Under the pieces are notes generated by a model. The model did not search any database and was not told where the DNA came from. It was given only the letters and a program-made list of their open reading frames with translations. A DNA stretch of 64,000 bases from the NCBI GenBank assembly GCA_013365365.1, contig JABVXU010000018.1, forward strand, positions 186,001-250,000, read 5' to 3'. Below are positions 1 through 13,100 of this stretch, piece after piece (position 1 is the first letter of the stretch; each line of letters begins with the position of its first letter). The translations under genes were made by a program, and so were the position numbers. Source of the stretch: Cruorifilaria tuberocauda (taxonomy: Eukaryota; Nematoda; Chromadorea; Rhabditida; Onchocercidae).

Positions 1-1139
1 ACATTTTTTTATCAAGTTTCAGATAAAATTGTGGCTTTTCTCAATTTTAGCTGACTGAAAGTTAGATCCTGATTTCACTTTTTCCTTGGCACATCAGATC
101 TTTTGCTCTCATCTTTTTGAATGATGATTTGAATTCAGACGCCGGATAGTTGATTATTTACATATTACATCTCATAAGTTCAAGAACTATTAAAATCTTG
201 GTTAAATTTCTCGGTTTTACATTGCTTCATCTGCTCAGTTAGGACAAAAATCTTTTAATATTAGGCAATTTCTTTCATGAATATTGTTGTTATTTACAAT
301 TTTGTTTACTAACATAACGTTTTCATTCAAATAATTTTCTATACAGTTATGGAAGGTTTTAGAATTTCAATTTTGTTTCGGAAAAGCATTCAAATCCTTT
401 TACACTGTATTGTAAATTTAGTCGCTGTTTTCGACTGGTAAATTTTCAATTTTGAAATTTTTAATCATTTGAAATTCACAGTCGCATCTTTTCAACATAA
501 CTTTGAAGAGCGCTCTATCGCCAATTATGATCTCTTCATACGTTTTTTGTTATAGATTTTTTATGTGTTTTAACTGCATTTTGTTTATTCAGAAGATTTC
601 TTGTTCCATATATTTCAGTTTCCATTTACATCAACTTTTCATTAATGAAAATGCAACCGTATAAATCAAACATCACTTCTTTTATGAAAAGAAATAAATG
701 TTTATTACAAATAAAACATTAAAAGATGTTTGTAGAAACTATTTAATGAAAGTAAAAAAAGCGGAAAACTGAGATCGTGGAAAAGGGAGGTACAAGCGAG
801 AAGAATTGATATCATCAACATGAATATACACAAAATGTCACACAAATATTTTTAGAATATTAGCATAGAATAATCTTCTGAAACCAACTTTCTATTGATT
901 ATTATTATTAGGATTTATTTATTGTCACCGTGATTGCCATTGATATGCCGTAGTTTTTTTTTTTTTAAGTTGTTATTATCTCCTATTATCATTCCATATC
1001 AACACAATTTTACCAACTAGCGTTATCATCCTGTACTAATAATTTCTCATTACATTTCATCGACTGATCATTATCACTATTTTTGCTTTAGCTACTAATA
1101 TTACTTTGCTGCAATTCTGTAAACAATTTAAAACAATTG
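1..1139. other. Downstream flank of EPAC, no gene seen
   Basis: A+T-rich sequence lying 3' of the EPAC stop codon on the minus strand. It should hold the EPAC 3' UTR. TTTATT on the plus strand near 699-715 reads AATAAA on the minus strand and is a candidate poly(A) signal. I find no open frame with protein-like composition on either strand. Confidence 0.5.
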
Positions 1140-4100
1140 CTACAAACGTTTTCTTTTCGATGGTTCAATTTGATAAGATAATTCCATTAGACGTCGTTGA
1201 TTATCGATCACTTTGAAATTCCTACAAAAATTAAAATTTAAAGGATCTATTTTTTGAAAACATGAAAAGAAGTCTTCAAAATTTTTAAAATTTCTAAAAG
1301 AAACCCATAGAGCAATAAGTCACTTACGATAATAGAACGAATCTATGTGGATAACCGGAAAAAAATTACCAACCTAACAAGACTTCTTGTTTTGAAAACC
1401 TTTCGTTCAAAGGCGACAGCTGAAAAGAGAAAAAAATGATTCAATAATATTTGGCTTTTTAAAGAAAAGCATGAAGATAATATTAGCACTATTAAGTGAT
1501 AACACTTTATATTTACATGTACATTATTCACTAATTAAAATTCTTAGTGATAAATTAAGACTAGTAGTTATGAAGTGATATCAGGACCTGGATATTTGCA
1601 TTGCCTGAAGCTTCGCAAAACGCCAGCAATCATATGCTGAAATAAATCTTGACAATTAATACATCTTCAATTATGAGATAAAAAATGGTATTGGAAGAAA
1701 AAAAATTAAACTCTCGATAAGTATTTTGAATAAGAGAAGACATGAATAACATCACCATAAATGCTTTTCATTCTTTCTAAGTTTTCGATATTCACAAAAG
1801 GACGAATGCACTTTTCGTTACAAAAAAAAAACATTCAAATCAATTTTACGAGCTGCACGCAAATGTCTTTGTCAGGATATGTATCATGATGTGATATTTA
1901 TCTTTATCAGTGATGTATATCATCAAATACTATGATAATTATGTGAAACTTACCATTTTTTCAAAATTAATTAAACCAGCAAAATAGGTTTTATTGCCTT
2001 CATGAGTAAATGTCAAATCCTTGAGCAGTAATGGAATAAATGGTGTCGTTGGTGCACTCATATTAGCTGTAAGCATTCGATAAGCACGATGATTACGACA
2101 TGGATCAAGCAATTCTTCAAATTCCGCATATTGTTGTTTCATTTTAGTTGGAAGTTTCTGAAAATAATTATATAGATTTGATAAGATGATATATATGATT
2201 TTATCATTTTTCATAATTCAGATTGAAATAAATTTAGAAGTGTTCTATCTTTTTTCTTGTGGGACCGATATTTCAAATAACTGTGACTGTAAGAAAAATA
2301 AAATCAAAAAAAAAAAACAGAAGAACCGTTTTGAATCAGACTTACATCCCAAAGATGAGTGATCCGACTGACAGCAACATTACTGAGACCTAAGATTATC
2401 GCAAATAATGATAGCAAATCCTTGTTTTCTTTTGCGCTGCAGAATTTACATGCATTTCTTTTTCTTGTTTTAATTATTTTTGTAAAAGAAAAATTAAAAT
2501 TAAAACAGAATTTTAAAATGAACTGGAATTAAAAAAATATGAACTTTATCTTTTTATTTTTGTAAACGAGAAGTGATGAATGAGTATGTTTCGATTGCCG
2601 TTGTTACCTTCAAAAAAGCATAAAATTCAAAATCTTTGTTCTCCTCTATCCACGGAAATATTCTATAACCTTTTTTGCCTTCATTATTTTTAAATTAATA
2701 AATTACACGAAACTTACTGTGAAGCAATTTTGATAAATTTTTTGAGGATCGAAAGACGTTTTGTACTGCCTTGAGCAAGCAATACTTCTGTTGTTGTCCA
2801 AAATTGTACTTCATTGAAACGACGCATTAAAAGATCTAAATTTGACGTTATCCGATTGGGAAATTGTTCGCGTCCAAAGACCTAAAACAATCTTGAAATT
2901 TAATTCATTATACTAAATTCTTTAAAAAAGAAAACGAAGAAATTTTTGGGACTTTCATTCTTTTTTCCAGAAAATTTCATATGAGAAATAAATGAGTGTA
3001 TAAACCTGAGTGATAAGTTCAATATCATCGGTTGCTTCTAATAATTGAGTATGAAATATGAGCAATTGTTGAGCAATGTCAACACTACTTAAATGGTCTA
3101 ACAATGAGGAACGGTCAGTTTCTGATGGACCACATTGCTGAGGTACCGCTGCCTGAAATCATTTTTAATTAATGTTTTCAGAAAGAGAATAAACTATAAT
3201 TTCACTATCATCATCATTATAAATTAGCTCGAATTCTCCTGATAGTTGTATTAATATAAAGAATAATTAACAAAGCTATGATTTTCAAAAATTATTTGAA
3301 ATTTATAAGAATTATTGTTTGTTTGTTTCAGAGAATTTAACACAATGAATAATTCAGGTCGATACCATCGAATGTTAAAATTAACAATCAATTATTAACA
3401 ATATTTTTTCTCAAAAAAACAAAACAGATCAATCCGAGTATCAAAAATTACTAAAACTTCAATTTCATCGTTGTAAGCAATGTACAAACGTCCATTCAAT
3501 GAAATCATTGTTGGAACACTGATATCATTCGGTGCAAAGATTACTTTCTCTGAAAAAACGTCCGAATACTTTCAAAGAGTATATTCTCAATAATTTTTTT
3601 CATTGAATTAAAAAAATTACAAAATTTTGAATAAAATTAATTTGTTGAAAATTGGTAATTGATTCTTATTACAAGCATTTCTTATCTTTCACTCCAAAAA
3701 AATTTTCTATAAAACTAAATTGAATTTTAAAGGAAACTGTAATGCTTGTGACTGTTCCATTCATTTCTTAATTTCTTTTCCATATCTCTGTTTTCTTTCA
3801 TTTTATGGCAGAGAACTTTTTTTGAAACTTCCGTTAACTAATAAAGAATTACGTTTTAGGTTTTTTTAAATTTCTGAAAAGGAAACGCTGAAATGCTTAT
3901 GTTTACCATTTAAAATCATTGAGAATTTATATTTTGCAATCTTTAACTGAAATTTGAATTTTAAAGGAAAAAAAATTTATAATCTACAAAATTTACCTCC
4001 GTTACTTTTCACTTCAACTAATTGCAATTCCACGTTAGGATCATATCGCATTCTTGTTCTTGCCATTTCACAAATATCAGCAGCAGTTTTATCAAGTCTT

Positions 4101-7100
4101 ACACTCATTATGAAAGAACTTGTATCGGATAAATAAATTACCTGATTACCTAGAAAAAAATCAATCGATAAATATACTCTCAGCTTTCTATAAGGAATAA
4201 TAGTAAGAATAGTAATACTAATAATAGTGTTGGAAAATTCATCAATTGTATAAAATTAATTCGAACAGATGAGAGTGTAAAAAGTTGAAAAGAAGGGAAA
4301 TGAAACGAACAAGTATCAAAAGGTAATATAGGATTCGGTGCCGGTGCATGACTGCAGTAAGTACCACAATCAAGTACCACTGATGAATGCCTATTAATCG
4401 TTCGCATTGCACTTTCACGTAATTGTCGTATTGCATACATTGCTTCTAAATTTGATAACATCTCCGGGAACTGTTGACTATCTTCCAGAACATAACAATA
4501 TAATTCCTGGAAAATTCTCTCATTAATTAACATTATTTCGAATTTTTTTCCTTTATTTTATCATTTCGTCCGTTTATTTTTCCTTTTGTAATTGTAATGT
4601 TTATCAATAAACCATACCTAATCTGTAAATTTTAATGTTAAGCATATAAATATTTATTTAATTAACAAAAAAAACTAGTTGATTATTTTTTGACTTTTTT
4701 TAAAATAATTTAATTCAACTATTAAACGTAACAAGAGAATTAAATAGTTTTGACCTCAACAAAACTATTTGATGCGGGGTCAAGAAAGAACCGTAAACCA
4801 AGAATTTGTACCCATAAATTCAAAAAGGCAACAACACGTCGTTTTGCAACAATTTTATGCTCATAATCGTCTATTGGTAGCGTGCCATCCATTCGGACCT
4901 AAGAATAAAGACGGATGATAATTGATAATTTAAAAAATGATAATAAAATTAAAATATCAAAGCTTTTCTTTTAAATTTTCAAACAATTAAATCAAAGGCT
5001 CATATAATTTCTAAGAATTTGAGGTTTTTCTTCTCTTAAAGAATTTAAATGTGTATTTAGAGAAAAAAGTTAACGACTAACAAAAAACTAACAATTAACA
5101 AATAACAAAACTGAAATATGAAACATTTTGAGTAAATAATTAAAAGTTGAAAGTTTGAAAGACGTACGGTTGAACCACGCATGTAATAGTTTTTCAGGTA
5201 AGTGCATAAAATGTTCACGGGCGTATGAATGATATGCGTGAGAATGAAATTCTCCAAAAACGTATCCACTAAGCCATCATCAGTTTGTGCATCAATTCGA
5301 GTTTCCAGTAAATATTCTACAGTTTTCTCCGGCATTCCAGCCATAACAGAATAACTAAAATTTAATTTTTTTTTTCTTTTCGAAATTTTCAAAATACTTC
5401 AAGATTTAACAATTTTGATAGCATGACTATCATAATCATGTTTTAATTCGTCATCAATTCTACCCGTTTGAATTGCATTGTATCTTCAATAAAGATATTT
5501 TTAATACTTTTCCACTTTAAATTTATTTCAAATTTCAAATATTTTCGTTTTTTTTCAATCTAAAATAAATAAAGTAAACGAGTAAAATGAATACGCAAAA
5601 AGTAATTTAGCAAAAAAAAAGTCTTATAAAATCACAAATAACAAAAGTTTTGCTAGGAAAAATAGAAAAAGAGGTTTCTTGAAAAACCTGCTTAGTTCAT
5701 ACATATCAATTGGTAATAAACAAAGCTTACACAAAATATTTCAATCGATCAATTCTTCATCTTATCAACAAATAAAACATTTCAAACTTTTTAGAGAAAA
5801 AAATGCTTCTGCAAGTGCTAACAAAAATTTTCTAAAAACTTTTTTGAACTAACTTCAATTTTTAAATTTAACGAAATATATACGGACATTTTTATATTTT
5901 GCTAAAATTATCAGAGAAAAAGAGAAAATAAATGAAATTCCGAAAGGAATTTTACTAATTTTAATTGTAATCATTGAAGTTGAAAAATTGATCAAAGAGA
6001 TAAGTAAGCAATCAGAATTCAAACATTCAAGCATTCCTTCAACATTCTCATTTCATTCATTTATTCAATGCTGAATAATTTACAGTTTATATAATTGTGA
6101 AAAAAGTTTAATTAATGAAATTATAATAGCTAATAATGAAATAAATTATCAATGGAGGCAAATTGAAATTGTACTTGGAGATAAACAAATAATTAATTAA
6201 TAATTTAACGAACCAGCATCTTGGCCTTGCTAAATCCCCGGTGGAATTTGTTGCCGTTGGATCAGCTGGAACTGATAAACGATGATAAGAATCATTAAAT
6301 GATCGATATATCGCATTCATCTTCTCCAACACAAGCACATCCTGTCCATGTTCTTTCAATCTCACTGTATTTGCTTCAACATCTCGTAAAATTCTACAAA
6401 AGAAAAAAAACTTTAATCACTTTATTCCTAAAATTACTAATCATTTTAATTCTTATCATCCGAATGATAATTTCTTTTTAGGTTATAAAAATTTTAATTT
6501 ATTCCTACAAATATTTTTTTCTCTTAAATAATAATAATAATGTATCAAAGCTTTAAAGCATTATATCTAAGATTTTAAAAAAGAAAGGAAATTAATTTCA
6601 CATTCTTGAGAAAGAAATAAATTAGAAAAATGTTATAATAGCTGTAATCAGTATGATAAACTATTTTTTGATAAAAAAATTCATAAAATAATATCGCAAG
6701 CTTGCTAGAGAATATAAAGATGACAGATGACTTCATAACTAATCATTATTTATTTGATAACTTTTTTGACATTTGATATCCTTCAAGTAAACAAAAAAAA
6801 GGCTAACGAAAATTGATCGATCTTTTACTAATATATTAATAAATATAATCTCAATTTTGATTTGTTTTAACCTGACAGGTGTGAAAACTTTATTAAAATC
6901 TGCCAAATATATTCCATTGTTAGGAAAAGATTTTATCAGTGAAATTAACAAATGGACCAAATGAAAGATTGAGATGCATATGAGAAGGAAGAAAAATACT
7001 AAGAAGTAGTAAATATTTTTCACAATGAAAAATTTCAAGCAGTATCAGTGATATTACACTTAACTAAGCATCATTACTCACCGATATCACTATGCTTAAG

Positions 7101-10100
7101 TAAATATTAAGCTTGTTCCCTTTAACTTTTCTCATAGAATTATTTCGCGAAAATTTTTTTTTACATACTAATTTGTTCAAATTAGCAACCAGCTAATATC
7201 TATTTGTCAAACCCAATTTAATTTTATTATTGATTAATTGAAATCAATGAACTGAATGATACCACTGATTGGGAAGATAGTGAGAATTTATATCTTCGAT
7301 GATTTGAGATAATAACATCTTAATGGATATCGTAGTAAAATAAAGTTTAACCAATATCATTCAATTTTTATCAACAATTATCATGTAATATGAAATAATT
7401 AAGATATTCTGTTTTGCATTGTAATGCATGATATAATAATGAATATACTAAATAACGTTATCGTAAAACTACATATGAACTAATTAATCAAGATAATAAC
7501 ATCTAAATATCTTAGTAGTGAATGAGCGTATAAAGCAACACGCAGAATGCATGCGTGACTGCTTAAATTTAAGATGAAAAAGTGGTAATTTTACTTTTCA
7601 TGGCTCATTTCCTAACTGCTAAAGCAAATTACTTATTAACTAGAGTTTAATAAAATATGATAATTAATATCAAGGCAATATTAAGTAAATGTATTTCTAA
7701 AGCTTTCAAGAAGTTAAGATATGCTAACAAAACATAATAATAATAATAATCTTAAAAAAAATGATAAATTTAAAATTAAATCTCTAGAAAAATTTAGGGT
7801 AAAAAAGTTTATTGCATATTATAATATAGCAACATTTGAAAATTTTTTTACCATTGAAATTCTCTGCAGATAAAAAATTAAAACTTAATTAAAATTAAAA
7901 TACTCTGTTTAAATAAACTTTTCCTTTTATCCATTAATAGACAATTTATAGAAATGAAAATAGTGAAAATTTAAATAAATGAAAAAGAAATGAAAAAGAG
8001 CGTAAGCTGAATGTACTGAAACGTTTAAGATTTTTAGAAGTGAAAACAAAAACAAAGAGGAGAAGAGTATGAGAAAGAACTCTACGAGCTAATTCCGAAC
8101 ATTGCCATTTCAATTTTTCAATCAGTGCTGCTGAAGCAAGTAATTGAATGCTTTAATTCCATTACAACTCTTTCCTTCCTTTCATCCGAACTGCCATTAA
8201 CAAAAAACATATCGTTCATTAGCTAATAAAATTTTATTCGAAATTCAATTTGAAGACAAAAAAATTTTTAACTAATAAAAAATCCAATAAATTTGCGGAA
8301 CAAATTAGCTAAAAATAATTTAAAATAAAAGTTTTCATAGATTGATGAATTTAAAAGGAATTAATTTTTCTGAATTTTCTATCAATAAAATGTGAAGTCA
8401 GCAAAGATTTTAGCGATATTTCATTTGAAAGAATAATTTTTCTTGCAATTATAATGTGACCTTAATGTTCGTGAAAAGGTCACTTTTAGAAAGTTAGAAA
8501 TAATTTAGATTGCTAGATAGAAGTCTCTTGTTAAGAATAAACGAACGGAAATGAAACTTTGATAAATCTTATCCGAGGAACTGAAAAATTAAATAATTAC
8601 TAGAAATTAAGAATTAGTATTAAAATTGAGAAATTGAATAATTCATTGATGATTTATCAATAAAAATTTGAGCCCTTTTCTCTTTTTCATTTCTTGAAAA
8701 GAGCCAAAAGATTAAAAGAATATGATGAATGTTTATCAAATATAAATACTTTTAAAATTTTGATTATTTGAAAAATTTTAATTGATCCTGAATTTCAATG
8801 AATCAAATTAAGTTATCATTAAGTACTTAAATTTATTGAATTAAAAATTATATCTCGTTATCAATCGAACCTAAATGTTTCTCACTATTAAATAAAATAT
8901 CAATTTTGAAAATTTCCAAAAGCATGTGAATTTTCAAAACTGATCTTCTATCGAGTGCTTCAATCATTTTATAACTAGAAATTTTTGTGAAAGAATTTCA
9001 CTGAATGAATGATCGACAGCAACCGATAAAGAATACATCTGCTCTCTCTATCCCTTCTCCGACATTTATTAACGCTTGCCATCTTTTTCATCGAATTCGA
9101 AAATTTTATTGTAAATTGTCAAATACGATTAAAATCAACGGAATGTGATCACCCAACGCTTCACCTATATCTATTATATCCGATTCCCACGAGCGCCACA
9201 ATTAGTTCATTTTTCCGCCTCCAATATTTTATTTGTTATCATGCAAACCTATTGAAAATACAGATAAATTATAAGTTCAAAATTTCTGTTTTAAACTGAA
9301 AGCTTCAAAATCAAAAGCTATTAGAATCAAAGAGAATGATATTTCTGTAATTTATGGATTTAATAAAGGTGTACCTGTCCTTCTATAGCAGTATTACTGT
9401 TGACCTTAAAATTTTGCTTTTTTTGAACAATAATTATTTCTTTAAATGTTGACGATAACTTTTGAAGTTTAATTTATTTAAAATCTAAAATTTTTATTTA
9501 ATTGAAAAAAATTTATTATTATAAAAGAAAGAATAAATTCTTTAATTTCGAAATTTAAACTTATCAGCAAAAAAATTTAGCATATTATCAAAATCAGAAA
9601 ATGATAAAAATGAAAGTAAAGAAAAATATAAATGTATTAAAAAAGTCCTAAGTGATATAATATAATATTAATTATTTCTCAAAGAAATATTTTACGATAA
9701 CTTACCGATTGAAATCATTCTTATCAATGCGCAAAAATTGTGATTTATCTTTTCGAAGTGTTACTGTAGCGGTACGTGGTGCATCGTTTACCAGAGCTAA
9801 TTTACCAAAATCATCACCTTCACGAAGAGTGCAAACCACACCCTAAATTCAAACTTAATATCATTACTCTATCAAGTATCGACACTCTTATCATGATAAT
9901 TATTGCTGCTATCAAAAATGTTGTCAATTTGTTATCAGTCTAGCAGTCACTAGTATTTTTCGTTATGAAGTTAGCAGAAGAGTAAAGTTTTATTTACTCT
10001 TAAAACAATAGTAATGAAAAGGATGAATGGAAGAGAAAATGAATTGCTTCATCATCTCTTAAACGTGACTGATAAAATTTCTAAAATCCTAGTTTCAATT

Positions 10101-13100
10101 TATGTTTAGCTTTTTGTCAATTTAAATTTCTCCCTAAAAATATATGATATCCTATGAAATAAAAAATAGGAGGGAAAATTTAGAAGTAATCTTTTCAAAG
10201 TTATAGTTTGAATGAAATATTATGAAGTAAACCATTTCCATAAGATTGTATTCGGCATGAAAAGAAATAAAGCTGAAGTATTTACGGAAAAATAAAATTG
10301 AAGAAGTGTGAAAATATAACAGAAGAGAGTAATTATTATTGAACGTGAATACGATATCCTATATTAAATAAATATTATTTTAGAATACCTTATGTACTAT
10401 TCAAATTTTATTTATGATTTGGGGAAAATAACTTAAAAGCTAAAAGCTAGAAGACTTTATATCTTAAAATCAATGCAAGAAGATAAAATTTAACCCCTAA
10501 CCTCATTTGAGTTGCTATTTCAGTATTAGCTTGGATTTTCACTTCTCAAAAACAAGCAATACTAAATATCACTAATTAGAATATAATTTGAATTATTGAA
10601 ATTTAAATTTGGATTAAGATATCAACACTTACTTTTCCTTGTATGATAACATCAACGGATCCTTTAAGAACAATATACCAACAATTGCCTTTATCACCTT
10701 GCCGGAATAGTACATGTCCGGCATGTTGATGTTGTTCGAAGAAAACAATTGCTGCTAATTCACGTTTTACCATTGTACTCAAATGTGTCAACGCTTTTAC
10801 GTGTAATAATTCCCTATAAACGTGTTCCAATTCTTGCAACGTACGCTCTGATGATCTAAAAAATAAAATTTAAACAAACTTTCAATGAAGGGAAAGGAAG
10901 GGAAAAATCTATTTATCGCTTAAAACACGTCCTTCATTTTCACTTGATTCTTTTCTTACCGTTAAAAACACGTTAGCTTAAAGAGATTAAACAAACGGTT
11001 TGCAGAGAATCACTCGAAATAGCGAATCAGGTCCAACGGTACTAAGGAAGAAAATAGCTGCAGCAATGTCACTAACGCGTGGTACCATTTCTTTCACTCC
11101 GTCGCATAACACGCCAGTTGTTAACCTGAATACTTTAGTATGTATAACTCCCATATATGTAACTTAAGTGATAAGAAAGGTTGAAATTTGTGTCGCAATT
11201 TTTGAAAAGATACTAATAATTATTAAATAATTAGATTATTTACTGTTATTTCACAACTGAAAATAAGTTGGACAATACAATCGATTAGCAAAAACTGAGT
11301 TCAAACTTAATAATGGGAAAAATACGCTTCCAAATAGAATCAATAACTGTATGATAAATGAATTAGAGCTTTAGATGTGTTCTTTTACGTAGAATCCGAC
11401 GTACGCTTAAATGTATTAATTTGAATTAATCTCTGTACAATATCTTCCAACTTGCATGAATTAATGAAAAGTTATTTCTTTGATTGAGCTAAGACTCATA
11501 CTAAATTACTCTCATAACCGGTATGATACCTCATATGAGCGGTATTCGTGGTACCAATAGTCCAATGATAAAAGATGTGTTTATCGGCGAACTGTAATTC
11601 ATTGCTAACTGAAAGACAACAAAATGTGACCAGTCAAATTTGCATGACAAACCCTTTGCTCAATAATTTTTTTCTTCCAGAAAGCATCGATAATTTTACT
11701 CTTGAAATTACAATTCTTTGTCTGCTCGTTCGTTTACTTCTGTATTTGCAAGGTATTACTTGATACTGGAAACTTACAATATAAAAAGAAAGTGCGTAAG
11801 AGTGTCAGAATATCATATAAAATCATGTGATCATTTTCCCTTTTATGATTTCAAAACATGAAATAAATTTGCTCTTACTCACTGACTCTTTCTCTTCGTG
11901 ACATTTCACTCATTTACTGTATGCCTACGTGATATTCCATTCGCTTACTATACGCTTAAGTGAAATTTCACTCATTCACGTACTGTATATCTATGGGATA
12001 TGCCACTTATTGATATTTACCGAATTATTGTTTCTTCGCAAAGCAACTAACGTGAAATACGTGTTGTCATTCACTTCGTTAAATCTTCTTACAACCAAAA
12101 ATGAGAAGCAAATCTCATCCAATCAAAAAAAGAGCATTATCACCCCCCGAAAGAGCATTCCACAATTGATCAATCAATCAATCAATAATTGAAGAACTGA
12201 TATTATTTACTTCTTATTCCACTTTATAATCTTTCAACAAATTATCGTTCGTGAAGTAAAATTCCGTTTTGCCATAAAATTTTTATCAAATTTCTTTTTT
12301 CCAATTAAAAAATTTTTTGGTTTTACAATTTTTGAAAAAATAAAAAATATATCTTTGGAAAATTTTCATAAAATAGCAAATCTTCAAACATTATTTATTA
12401 AACAATGAAAAAGCTCAATTTTCAAATTGACGAATTTATTAATTGAAAACCTTACCTGAACTCAAATATTATTCTCAGAATAGCTAAATGATTTTGCCAT
12501 GAATGAATTCCGTACTGTTAACTATCTCATCATGACAGAACTTGAAGTGCAAAGTAATATTTCTAACCTGTTATAAGATAAGGTAAATCAGCACTCACCG
12601 TGTGCAATCACACCATTTTCTAACAATGCTTGCCACATGCCAACCACTTGAAAACGTGTCAACGATACATTTCTAATCGAATCTAACGTGTCCGTTGCAA
12701 GTTGACTCAACCAATCGATCATTTCCGTGCCAATCATGCATGACAAAAATGACTGAAATAATAATTAATTTGGAAATCACTGTAAATTTGATAACAGAAG
12801 CAAAATGATACAAATATATACTTCTATCTTTCTCGATAAATCTCTTTCTACATATATATTTAAATTTGCGGCAGAAAATTTAGATATATTTCCAGATATA
12901 CATTTCCTTCATATGTTTAGTAAGAAGTTATTGATTAAGTTTTACCACTTGATCAGATTACAAGGTAATCAAAGATCAAGTGGAAATATCAGTGATCAAT
13001 TAGGAAGTTTGATTGACATTTTGAAGACTCATTATTTTAGTTTTAGAATTGAATTGAGCTTGGAAATTAGAAATGAAGTGCCACTCAATCATATCTCTCT

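Noticed and set aside
1300..1340. 15-base microexon bounded by CACATAG and GTAAGT near the EPAC 3' end
   Set aside because: The exon at 1374-1419 joins its neighbours in phase and gives the conserved [13 protein letters not shown] stretch, so no microexon is needed.
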